Source of the DNA: Varanus komodoensis
Taxonomy: Eukaryota; Chordata; Lepidosauria; Squamata; Varanidae
NCBI RefSeq assembly: GCF_004798865.1
Contig: NW_025336088.1
Coordinates: 1,092,864 to 1,156,863 of the forward strand
Direction: 5' to 3'
Length of the DNA stretch: 64,000 nucleotides
Shown here: one piece after another, positions 53,201 to 61,480 of the stretch
How the letters are laid out: each line of letters begins with the position of its first letter
Numbering within the stretch: position 1 is the stretch's first letter
Notes under the pieces: model-generated
What the model was told of the DNA's origin: nothing
What the model saw: the letters and a program-made list of their open reading frames with translations, nothing else
Databases searched by the model: none
Translations under genes and position numbers: made by a program

Positions 53201-54265
53201 TAACCGTCCTGACCTTGCCAAAGAAAGAAGATATTGCTGTAAAGGGAGTGTAAAGACTACTTGCAAATTTGGTTTGACTTGAGAGCTTGCTTTTTGACAG
53301 CTGTCAAAAACATCTTATGATGGAAGTGGGGAGAGGAAGACAAGTCAATCCTGCCATGGGGTTCCCTGGGATATCTGCAGGAGGACATAGGAGTGGGTGA
53401 ACAACCCACTGATCATCTGTCAGACACAGAACAAGCAACCCAGTTTTATATTGCAAGAGTGAGTTGTCAAGTGGTGCAGCCTCACTGCTGTCTGGATGGT
53501 GTAAGGGTGATTGGGGTTGGAGAAGTGGAGGCCTGCAATAAAAGGTTAGACTAGAATGATTTCTAGTTTTTCTTTCCCTTCCAGAGAAAAGATGAATTTA
53601 TCACAGCCAGAATTCAAATTGGAGCCAATTAGTCAGATCCTATTATAAGAATTTTGAACCAGTATCACTAATTGATAGTTTGTTCTCAGGTTTTCATTTG
53701 AAATGACTGGTTAGGGTGTGACCAGATTCTCTCAACCACCTTCATGTGAACCTGCCTGAAGATTCATTTAGCTACTGAGGTCCTGCTTCAGGTTCATCTC
53801 CATCAAAAATATGGCAGTTTTTGACAGAGCCTTTTCTGGGGTGGTGGCCAAGATTCGGAACAGTCTTTCAAGAGAGGTTTATCTCTTTGCTGCTTGTCTT
53901 ATCTTAAGACTTTTTACCCTTGGAATCTTTTTATAAATGTTTATTTATCTAGAGCATTTTTGTTGGTTTTATTGATGTTCTTTGTCCTTACAATTATGTA
54001 GCGTACTGTCTTAATTATAAACTGTTTTATAAATACTGACAAACAAAATTGTTTCCTTTTTCTATTAGATGAATTGGATTTACTCTTCTCTACTGCTGGC
54101 CTGGAGAAAGTTCAGAATATTGTGGACCGTCGCCTCCAGGTGAATAGAGGAAAACAGATCACCATGTACAGGATCTGGATCCAGTGCAAATATCGCAAAC
54201 CCATCAGGCCAAGAGGAATGAAGGAATCTCTAGTGGAGAGGCCACCACCTCACCATTGTGGCTGA
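44155..54265 (+). CDS. METTL2A: METTL2A: tRNA N3-methylcytidine methyltransferase (9 exons)
   Basis: Exons: 44155-44246, 45197-45288, 46446-46798, 47606-47655, 48574-48634, 49426-49565, 49832-49938, 50792-50857, 54069-54265; all GT-AG and phase-matched, 1158 nt, 385 residues against 378 in human. The family uses S-adenosylmethionine to make 3-methylcytidine at position 32 of tRNA-Thr and, with DALRD3, tRNA-Arg. Visible landmarks: [14 protein letters not shown] near residue 90, the SAM-binding motif [15 protein letters not shown] across exons 3 and 4, VYCCDFS (motif II region), DLC and LIFVLSA (exon 6), LLKPGG and RDYGRYD (exon 7), and [12 protein letters not shown] in the last exon. All key motifs are intact, so the gene looks functional. 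The ATG at 44155 has a good context (ccATGg) and the same place in the reading frame as the human start. The last 19 or so residues are unlike human. It sits between EFCAB3 and a probable TLK2 promoter, as in human. Confidence 0.96.
44515..44605. mobile_element. METTL2A: Retroposon fragment in METTL2A intron 1
   Basis: ATTTATATACCACCCCAATA, then GGCTCTCTGGGTGGTTTACA and AACATTAAAACCCC is the reverse-oriented end of a common squamate LINE/SINE. It is directly followed by the foldback structure at 44670. Confidence 0.5.
44670..44785. repeat. Nested foldback (three-armed inverted repeat)
   Basis: A perfect 19-bp stem, AGAGATCGTTTTCTCCGAG at 44738-44756 and its complement at 44767-44785, encloses a 10-nt loop. 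The same left arm plus its 5' side (CGGCTGCTTACTCGC) is also complementary to 44670-44708 (GCGAGTAAGCCGG and CGAGCGAATCCAA), so two competing hairpins can form. It lies in METTL2A intron 1, about 425 bp after the exon. Confidence 0.75.
45197..45288 (+). CDS. METTL2A: METTL2A exon 2
   Basis: A 92-nt exon, phase 2 to 1, after cttcttgcag. It encodes [20 protein letters not shown] and [10 protein letters not shown], matching human DNVEWSEEQ and VQENS. The donor gtattc is weak; using the next GT ten bases on would break the phase with exon 3. Confidence 0.93.
46446..46798 (+). CDS. METTL2A: METTL2A exon 3
   Basis: A 353-nt exon, phase 1 to 0, between tctttccag and gtacag. It starts [20 protein letters not shown] with [16 protein letters not shown] close behind, continues through a variable linker (about residues 105-160, rich in Ser, Asn and Glu) and ends [13 protein letters not shown], the first half of SAM motif I. 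The linker is poorly conserved with human, as expected for this family. Confidence 0.95.
47606..47655 (+). CDS. METTL2A: METTL2A exon 4
   Basis: A 50-nt exon, phase 0 to 2, between gttgacag and gtaaga. It encodes [16 protein letters not shown], the glycine-rich SAM-binding loop. Human has [16 protein letters not shown]. Confidence 0.95.
47738..47825. repeat. Palindromic repeat, copy 4
   Basis: ATTGTAAGCCTATATATGTT, TGCTCAGAAGTCCCATTAAA, CTTAATGCGGCTTATTCC and ATGTATAGGATTGCAGCC. Terminal and core inverted repeats are both clear; it lies in METTL2A intron 4. Confidence 0.55.
48574..48634 (+). CDS. METTL2A: METTL2A exon 5
   Basis: A 61-nt exon, phase 2 to 0, between catttcag and gtaaga. It encodes (N)[20 protein letters not shown], carrying the acidic residue after the second strand that contacts the SAM ribose in this fold. 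It is nearly identical to human. Confidence 0.95.
49163..49198. repeat. Tandem duplication of 18 bp
   Basis: ATTGATTTCTGTGAGGCA occurs twice in direct succession without mismatch, so it is a recent duplication. It lies in METTL2A intron 5. Confidence 0.9.
49426..49565 (+). CDS. METTL2A: METTL2A exon 6
   Basis: A 140-nt exon, phase 0 to 2, between aacctgcag and gtatgt. It encodes [40 protein letters not shown] and SAILPEK. It covers the HDL and LIFVLSA core strands of the methyltransferase fold and aligns without gaps to human. Confidence 0.95.
49832..49938 (+). CDS. METTL2A: METTL2A exon 7
   Basis: A 107-nt exon, phase 2 to 1, between tttcctcag and gtatgg. It encodes (K)[41 protein letters not shown] and RDYGRYD are family signatures. 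Confidence 0.95.
50792..50857 (+). CDS. METTL2A: METTL2A exon 8
   Basis: A 66-nt exon, phase 1 to 1, after ctcttccag and before gtaatg. It encodes [20 protein letters not shown] and TQ, close to human [22 protein letters not shown]. The donor is only moderate, and a 3.2-kb intron follows. Confidence 0.95.
50955..51125 (-). mobile_element. tRNA-derived SINE of a second family
   Basis: On the minus strand the head reads TGGCTCAGTCACAGAGCATC, an A box, followed by AGAAGGTCTCAGGTCATCTCC, a decayed B box, then a body with CTGCCAGTG-type sequence. It lies in METTL2A intron 8, about 175 bp before the possible cassette exon. Confidence 0.6.
51301..51357 (+). CDS. METTL2A: Possible METTL2A cassette exon (57 nt, in frame)
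   Basis: Between a T-rich acceptor ending cattcaag and a consensus donor gatg|gtaagt lies an open 57-nt stretch with the phase (1 to 1) needed to sit between exons 8 and 9. It would insert about 19 residues ([19 protein letters not shown]), a strongly charged, Lys-rich segment, just after FFTQ. Human METTL2A, as recalled, joins FFTQ directly to EELDTLF, so no family member I know has it. It could be a lineage-specific alternative exon or a chance open stretch. Confidence 0.35.
52975..53196 (+). mobile_element. CR1 LINE 3' end (plus), longest copy
   Basis: It starts in the end of the CR1 reverse transcriptase frame (GTGTGGAATGGGCTTCCATG, then GAGGTTGTTCAAAGATAGGC) and ends GGTCAGACTAGATGGCCCGA plus the terminal stretch. 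It lies in METTL2A intron 8. Confidence 0.8.
53720..54055 (+). mobile_element. L2-like LINE 3' fragment in METTL2A intron 8
   Basis: The sequence GGTGGCCAAGATTCGGAACA, then TTAAGACTTTTTACC and an AT-rich tail with TTTTATTGATG follows the order of L2/CR1-like LINE ends in squamates (a WN.LP motif, a phenylalanine/lysine-rich end, then 3'UTR). It abuts the last METTL2A acceptor by about 15 bp. Confidence 0.5.
54069..54265 (+). CDS. METTL2A: METTL2A last exon
   Basis: It starts after ttctattag and ends at TGA 54263-54265. It encodes [48 protein letters not shown] and a divergent tail [29 protein letters not shown] is almost invariant in METTL2 and METTL8. The tail differs from human. Confidence 0.95.
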
Positions 54266-54405
54266 ACATAACGAGATCTGTCTTGGACAAGGAAGATTTT
54301 TCCCCAGGATTCAGGGGACATTATCATAGACTTGATACAGCAATAGGACTCTGCTGGAAGCACTGGCTTCAACTTTCACGTGCAGTGAATATTTTAATTT
54401 TTTTA

Positions 54406-54411
54406 AATAAA
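54406..54411 (+). terminator. METTL2A: METTL2A polyadenylation signal
   Basis: A canonical AATAAA lies about 140 nt after the stop codon in an AT-rich stretch, giving a short 3'UTR. It is the first such hexamer downstream of METTL2A. Confidence 0.65.
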
Positions 54412-56889
54412 AAATTAAATTTTACTGGATGATCCCAGGTCCTGGTATTTTATGAGGAAGCACAACTTTGTCCTATCCACTTTTCCCATTTTGCTCCATT
54501 ATGCATCTAAGCACAAGGGAATGAACAGATGAGGTAGCTCAGAGAAAGCTATGCAATGCTCCAAACTCTGGCCATTGTGTCTCATGTGCATAAAGCTAAA
54601 ACTAAATTCCATATGTAGAAACTCCCTCATGTATTAAACCATGATTTATTTTAAATAAATTTATATTACATATGATTCCAGCCACTTGACAGAAGATTGT
54701 ATGGCCATCTCTAATGTGTTATCTGTGCAAAAGGAAGGCACAACTTCCAGCCATCCAGTACCCCTGAATAAGCACGGCCCAGAATAGTCATTAATGCTAT
54801 GAAAGTAACCTAAGGTGATCACCAAGTGAGGCAATCAGGAGAATGTCACTGACTTCAGTCAAGCAAAGAACAAGGAACAACAGATGCCCAGAGGCAGTTG
54901 CTAAGTAAGAATGAAGCTCTGCCCCCAGCCAGAGTCCTCCAAGATGTATCTGTGAGGTACTCAATCATCTACTTCCCTCTGTTACTCTCTTGCCATAAAC
55001 CCCACCACCATCCCACTATCCTGCAAGGGAAAATATAGCTGGCCAGCCAATAGGTCATAGGCTGTGCAATAATCTTATCACTGGGACTAAGCAACTTTGG
55101 GTGCTCCAATGGCTGCTTTCCACCCCAAAGATTCCCCTATCAGGCCATGTTCTTGCCACTCTCAAAATTGGTAGTTTGCTTCTAAATTTTGGCAGCAGCC
55201 ATTTTTAGAGACTAAAAGGTCAAAGTTAGCCTGGAAGCAAGCTATCCTATGAAAGCCTCTGCAGTGACCAAACTGCTTATTTCTTGCCATCAAAATTCTA
55301 GTGGAGAGTTGGTATATGGGAAGGGAGCATTCTACAACCCCTTCCCAATAGCCACCTTGCTTTGTGCTCTACACATTTCCTGCTGCTGGCCCATTTATAC
55401 CATAGGCCAAGATCTTTAAGGGAAGGTATAGCTAGCCAAGTTTAATCCCTCCTTCACACACACCACAGAGATGGAGTTGCACGTTCCACTATTGGAGGTA
55501 GACCATGAAGCTTGTTATGCAGCATGCCCATTTTCACATTATCACACCTCAGACACCTACACGGCCGGCAGGCAGGCAGGCATGGCTTCCTACAGGATTG
55601 GGTTGCCATTGAGGATCGCCACACTCTGCTAGGCCCACGTTTTCAGGAGAGACAAGCCAAGGGCAGCAACTTCATCCTTCAGAAGATACTGGTGAGCTTA
55701 TGCAATTTGGAATGGGATTTCCAGAAGGATGTGATAAATCTTCACATTGTCTCCCAGTCCTCTAACAGAAATTCAAATAATTTGGAGTACTATCGTATTT
55801 GTTGTAGCAGTGAATTATTTTCCCTTCCTATGGCTGATGAATATCTGATAAGGTTCTGAGATGCCTTCTGTGTGACTGGAAGGGGTGCCCAGAATTATGT
55901 ACAATGCTGCATAAAGTTATTCTAAGGCACCAGATCCCATTTGTGGCAGATGCCCATGGTCAGGATGCCCCAGAGATCCCACAAGCTGGCAGGGAAGACT
56001 CCTTATGAAATGTAAGCATGAGATTGTGCAGCTATGTAAGTCTTTGGTTCAGGCCTTGTGTTATCAGGAGTAACGGGAAAGAATTTGAGTCTCCAATGCC
56101 AACATAGGACTGCTGCACAGATAGCCCCAGATTCCCCAAAATTCATACACACCCATGTAATTTTATATCCCTTTTCCTTGGGTCTTGTGTTGTATAGGTG
56201 CAACTACCCTGCCCTTTGTCTTGTTGGGAGGTGAATTTGACAACACTAACTACTCCCTTTCTTGTGCTTGCCGAACTCTTTGTAGTGAGATCTTCAGGGA
56301 CTTGAGATCAGGCTACCAACCACAGTCAGGCCTTGCACCATTGGTTCTTTTCCCCCAAGTTGTCCTTAGGCTCCAGCAGCAGACAATGCATTCTGATACA
56401 GGCTTCCACACTTTGTGTTCCTCTAGACTTCGTACCACCACTTCTATCAGCTGCAGCCAACATGGTCAACGGATAGGAACAACAGGAATTCCAATTTACA
56501 GCCTCTGGAAGGACGCAGGTTGAGAAATGCTACTCTAGTGGATCTTTCCTCAGCCAAACCTAGTAAAGATTACTCAATTCAATGACAGATTCAGATGTCA
56601 GTCATCTTTATTGAGCAACAATAGTGTAAAGGCACCAGGTGACAGGGGGCATAGTTGTCATTCAGTTCCCTGGGGTTTCTCTATGATGTCCGTTGCCCTA
56701 GACAATGACCAAACAGGCAGCAGGTGCAGAGTGTCTCTATAGGTCTGTGGCCACTGCTACACATATGTTATGACTGTGCCAGGAAGATTCCAATGATGAA
56801 GGAGCCTGGTTAAATGGGGTGGGACGGTGTTGCACCTGAAGCAGACGGAACCTTCCTAAAGAGCATGGCTTGTAAGAATACAGGACAGC

Positions 56890-57195
56890 CTTTGATGTCA
56901 GTGCAATTACGGAATGAGCTCTCCAAAGTACACCTGGCACCAACTCTGCATTCTTTTCAGTGCCATGTGTAACCCCTTTTATTTTCCCAGTATTTTAACA
57001 GTTTAACATTTTTGCTTTAATTTTAATATTGCATTATATCCTGTACCACTGCTAGGCCTCTATACTGATTCAGTTAGAATGGTTATAGTTGTTGCTTTAT
57101 GTTAATTTTTTGTTGTTTGTATGTTTAATTTTTGTTAATCACCCAGAGAACTTCAGCAACTGGGCAATATAAAAATGAAATTAATATATAAATAA
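56890..57195 (+). mobile_element. L2-like LINE 3' fragment
   Basis: GGAATGAGCTCTCCAAAGTA continues as an end-of-ORF2 reading (NELSKVHLAPTLHSF), then TTTTAACAGTTTAACATTTT and a 3'UTR with CACCCAGAGAACTTCAGC and an AATATATAAATAAA tail. This matches the usual end of squamate L2-like elements. Confidence 0.6.
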
Positions 57196-59206
57196 AGTAG
57201 CAAAAGTAACCAATTCCTGATCGGACAGCAGCCTGAGGAGAAAAAAGTAGAAAGAACAATCAGCAGACATTATCTGTAACACCATGTGCAAATGTTAGGA
57301 TCATACAGCAGTATGAGTTAAAGTGGTGTGGTGGAAATGGGGTACAACAATCCATGTTCCTTCATCAGTCTCTCCTCTCTGGCAAGAAACAAGCAGGTAG
57401 AACAAAATAAGCATGCTGTTACTACTGTCTTCTGTGGGCTGCAGTAAGCCTCTGAAGTCAACATACATGACTGAGAGAATCTAGGGTATTAGTCTGTAAG
57501 ACCAAGTTGAATATGCATAGTTTGTCAAAGACCTCAGTGATCAGAGTGTCTTGCTATGAGCTATGGAAATCTGTATTAAAATGTTTTGGATACTAAACAA
57601 AAAAGGCAATTGCTGAATCATGCTCTGCTTGATTCACGTTCTGCTCTCACATGCAAAAGGGGGATGGGGGAGAAATGTGTCAGTTTCAGTAGATAGCTAT
57701 TGCACCCTGGGCACTACCGCATATACCAAGAATGAAAGGGTATGTTGGTTTGGGCCCTCTGCACTGTACAGATGTGGTATGCAGGAAGCCTGCCTCTGTC
57801 TGTTGGTAGGAGTGAAGAATGCTACAACACTGCACCTGGGACAAGAATTGAAAGGGAAATTAAGACAAAGGAGACAGTTTGGGTAATTCCCCTTACACAT
57901 CTGTTTCCCCTCATCCAAAGACAGTTTGCCTTCTTACCATGATTGGGCAGGTGGGGAGACAAGAAAAGTAGTTTCAGCAGTTCCCCTAACAACATCAGTA
58001 ACACCTTCCCATTCCACCACCATGCCTTACCTCAGCAGTGTGCCTGTAATTGGGGGGCCTGGTTCCTGGAGTTGGTGTTTGGTGTCTGTGGTAGCAATCC
58101 TGAGTATACCAATGTACAGCATTTCTTCACAGAGCAGACAAAAGGGATTCCCACATGCATGGGAGTGTGCAAAGCCCCCTCCAGAATATAAAGGGCAAGT
58201 ACCTTTTTTCCACAGGTTATCACCACAAGATATTCCCTCTGTGAACTCTAAGCATGTAAGTCATATGGCCAGAAAGATCTAACACCGCACACATGACCTG
58301 GAGTAGTCTGACCCTGCTTTTTATTTCCTACTATGCGTCTTACAGAACGTCTCTTTATATAAAGCAAGCACTACATTTTAAGCAAGGTTGTGTTGTAGGG
58401 AGACAATAAGCTCAATTATTTTAATGTTGGCACTTCAGGGAGCTGAATCCTCACAGCACTGAAAAATAAAACCTGAATTGAAATACTGCTTTTACAGAAT
58501 CCCTTATGGCTTTGTGCAAAACCAACTCTAGCTATGAGGAGGCCTAGGGGCAGAATGTCCCCATGTAAGCTCCCTTCAGCAGACCCTGGTAGACTTGTCT
58601 CCTGCTTGTAGCAGCCAGCAGTAGCATTTTGAACAGGGCCAAGTGGCTGGATCTAGCCACTAGCTTTATTTCCACAGTGGTCTTTATGCAGCATCCCTCC
58701 AGGGCATTATGAGAATTTAAAATGGCAGCTACACTCAGCACAGAACCAGACTGGATATGTTTTTAATGGGCCATGGTGGATGACAATGATGATTCTTCAG
58801 AGGAAGGAGAGGCTGTAATTCCCCAGGGAAAGAAAGCTAGCCATCATATTTGGGAGTTTGTTCAAAGGATAAAAAGTCAGATAGGCCAAAAAAAGGTGTG
58901 TGATTCCTGCCCTCCCATCTTGACTATCAGAAACTCAGCAGCTTCAAGAAAAGTATCTGATATATCAGATACATGTGGATTATATAGTTTGAGTTAACTC
59001 AGAACAAAGGGCAATAGAAGTCTCCCCATGAATTCCCCCCATGGTTAATTTTATTTCAAGCTATTTCTACTCCACAAGCCAGGATTTTAATCGAGTATTT
59101 TCCCCACTGCATGTTAATATTGTATACCTTTGGCAAATACCTCCCACAATCTTTTTATGCCTCCACCCATCCATTCACCAAATAAGCCGCTATCTTATTC
59201 CTTCTT

Positions 59207-59262
59207 ACCTTGAGGTAAGCATCACTGAACTCAGTAGGACTTGCTTGATGCCTAGGATTATC
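59207..59262. repeat. Palindromic repeat, copy 5
   Basis: TTGAGGTAAGCATCACTGAA, CTCAGTAGGACTTGCTTG and CCTAGGATTAT; a shorter, diverged copy in the METTL2A-TLK2 gap. Confidence 0.45.
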
Positions 59263-59444
59263 CTTTAAGACACTCCCCAGTAGACTGCCACCTCCCTCAT
59301 AATCTCGTACCTTTTGCATCTTTCATATGCTGTCTCAAGTGAATGAAATTCCTCCTTGCATGACCATTTTCATTAAGCTACTAATAATTTCAAACAATGC
59401 TGCACACTTTATTTTCTTCTCCAATGAACCTTTGTAATTACCAC

Positions 59445-59490
59445 TTTGAAGTAAGCACCCTAATTCAGTTGAATGTCCGTTAATCTAGAC
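59445..59490. repeat. Palindromic repeat, copy 6 (partial)
   Basis: TTTGAAGTAAGCACCCTAAT and TCAGTTGAATGTCC keep half of the repeat, about 190 bp after copy 5. Confidence 0.35.
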
Positions 59491-60059
59491 CCCTCTTGAA
59501 ACTACATTTCCCTTAAAGCACAAAAGCCCCTTTCCCTTTCACACACCACAGTGGCATCACGTATGGATTCCTCTGATTAAGAAAATCATTTGACAGAAAG
59601 ACATCCCGACCAGCACCACAAGCCCCTATACTGGCCACACACACACCTCACCTACCTTAGATTCTTCTATGTAAAAAGAAACCCCCATGCACACGCCCCA
59701 TGCTTGAGGCCCTCAGTGCGTTCTTCTCCCTGATGCCCACATCCAGTTCTCCTTTTACAATCACTGCCGCCAGAAATACCTTTCTAGGCCTCGATTCCCT
59801 TGACAAAGACCCTAACCCTGCACTCCCTTACCTGATATGCTAGAATCGTTCCTTAGTTCTGCAAGTATTCCCTTAAGCTACTGATCTTCCTCACCTTGCA
59901 GTAATTCCACTAATGCATAAATACCCCTCACCTCATGCCGGCACAGACCAAACATAACCACATCTTAGTCTCTAAGCTCTCCCTCATTCTCGTTGCTCCA
60001 CCCCATGCTTGTAGCACCTCCTCGTACTGACCCGACCCCTCCCCCACCTTTTCTCACTA

Positions 60060-60760
60060 GCACCAACTTCCCCTCCCACCCGTGCAAATCTCGCGAGACA
60101 ATACGCGCTTTCACAAGTGGTGTTTTTTTTATTTGCACCAATCGATCCGGGGGCCGGGCTTTAAAAAAATGACTAAGTAAAGAAGGGCGGGGAAAGGGGG
60201 TGTACAGTTTGGGGGGAGTGAAATGTGGGGGGCCACCCCGCCCCCGTTGATCGCATCTTGCAACTCTACACACACACCTGAATAGCTTTTTATTTTTAGC
60301 AACCCCCCCATGCTAGCCACTTTCCTTTCCTCTCTAACCCTTCCTTGGGGAAAAGAAGGTGGAGAGTCCCTCAATCCTCCCGGGAACGAGATTGACTTTG
60401 CCGGGCTCGGAGTCTACGTGAGGCCGAGGATTTTGCGGCCTGCATCACTCTTGGTGTCTGCTGAGAAAGCGCCGCAGCTGCTCCCCCCCTCCTCCTCCAG
60501 CGGTCCCTCCTTCTCTCCCTCCCTATCTTCTCCTTGTAGCAAAAAGGCCCCGCAACTGGCTAGGCAGAAGTGGAGCCTAGCCGATCCACCACAGGTGAGA
60601 CCGCGTCCCGTGTTCCACTGAGGAAAAAGAGACTCACTTCCCTCCGTCGTCCTTCCAGGCCGTGGCTGGCTGATGAGCAGGCCGGTTTTCTTTCCTCTCT
60701 CGCTCGTAGGCCTCGGGGGCTGGGGAAGAGGTGTCTCTGGAATTGCCGAGGTAACCTTCT
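60060..60760 (+). promoter_or_regulatory. TLK2: CpG-rich promoter and 5' noncoding exon, probably TLK2
   Basis: GC and CpG content rise sharply here after about 5 kb of AT-rich intergenic DNA. The palindrome TCTCGCGAGA (60089-60098), a known element of TATA-less CpG promoters bound by BANP and ZBTB33, lies near the left edge. A consensus donor (cacag|gtgaga) at 60595 suggests a noncoding first exon ending at 60594, start unknown. In human TLK2 follows METTL2A on the same strand and begins in a CpG island, so TLK2 (tousled-like kinase 2, a chromatin-assembly kinase) is the likely owner. No TLK2 coding exon was recognised up to 64000. Confidence 0.5.
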
Positions 60761-61480
60761 GTGGTGGTTTTGTGTGTATTTTTTGAGGGAGGGGTATGTA
60801 GGCCTTAGGGCTGTTTTTTCTCCTCCCCCCTCTCTTTAGTTGCTGTGGTAACGTCTTGGGGGGGATCGGCCTCTATAGGCCTTGAGAGCCCACCCCATCC
60901 CTCGTTGGTTTCTATAGTAACCTTGCGGAAGGAAAGGGAGGGCGCCCCCCAATGAGTAAAACCTAAGGAAAGGGGTTCAGGTAACTATGGTAACGTTGTG
61001 GGGGGCGGCGGTACCCCTACACTTGCGTGTGTATACGTGTAGGCCTTTGGGCGGGGAGGGAGCAATTTCTGCTCTTCCAGTGGTTTAAAAAATCCGTAAA
61101 GAATTTTAGTAGTAGAAGTACGAGTAGTGGTAGTATTTGGGTGGGGGTGAGGCAGATACTTGCCTGTGGCGACCACATTTGCCGCTTCGCGTGTAGGCCT
61201 CGGGGCAGGCCTACCTTGCTAAGTTAAGGGGGGGTGCATCTAAGGGCTTAGAGAGGGAGAGCTGTGTTGGGGGCGAGTGCCTGGGTCGTTGCTATGGGAG
61301 CGTTCTTGTCGGTTGTGGGTGGGTGGGGGAGCTGCCCTCGCGCCTGTAGATGGTGGGGGAAAGAAAATATACGTTACCATGGTAACTTTGTGTGGGCGGG
61401 GAGGGGGACGCGCGCACCCCTGTGAGTGAACGGACGGACGGACAGGGGGTGTCAACCGAGGCTCTGGGTAGGCCTAGTAT
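60700..61480 (+). repeat. Degenerate tandem array of X-box palindromes and TAGGCCT
   Basis: RFX-type X-box palindromes (consensus GTTNCYATGGNAAC) occur at 60742-60755 (diverged), 60839-60852, 60908-60921, 60981-60994, 61288-61301 and 61373-61386; the last is the perfect palindrome GTTACCATGGTAAC. TAGGCCT occurs at 60707, 60799, 60876, 61040, 61194 and 61469. Spacings are mostly about 70-97 bp or roughly twice that, which looks like an old minisatellite with a unit of about 80 bp. It lies just inside the probable first intron of TLK2. Confidence 0.6.

Larger units (their letters stand above)
54412..60059. other. METTL2A-TLK2 intergenic region
   Basis: About 5.6 kb, AT-rich. It contains the L2-like LINE end (56890-57195) and palindromic copies 5 and 6. 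No exon with splice context or recognisable protein was found. Confidence 0.55.
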
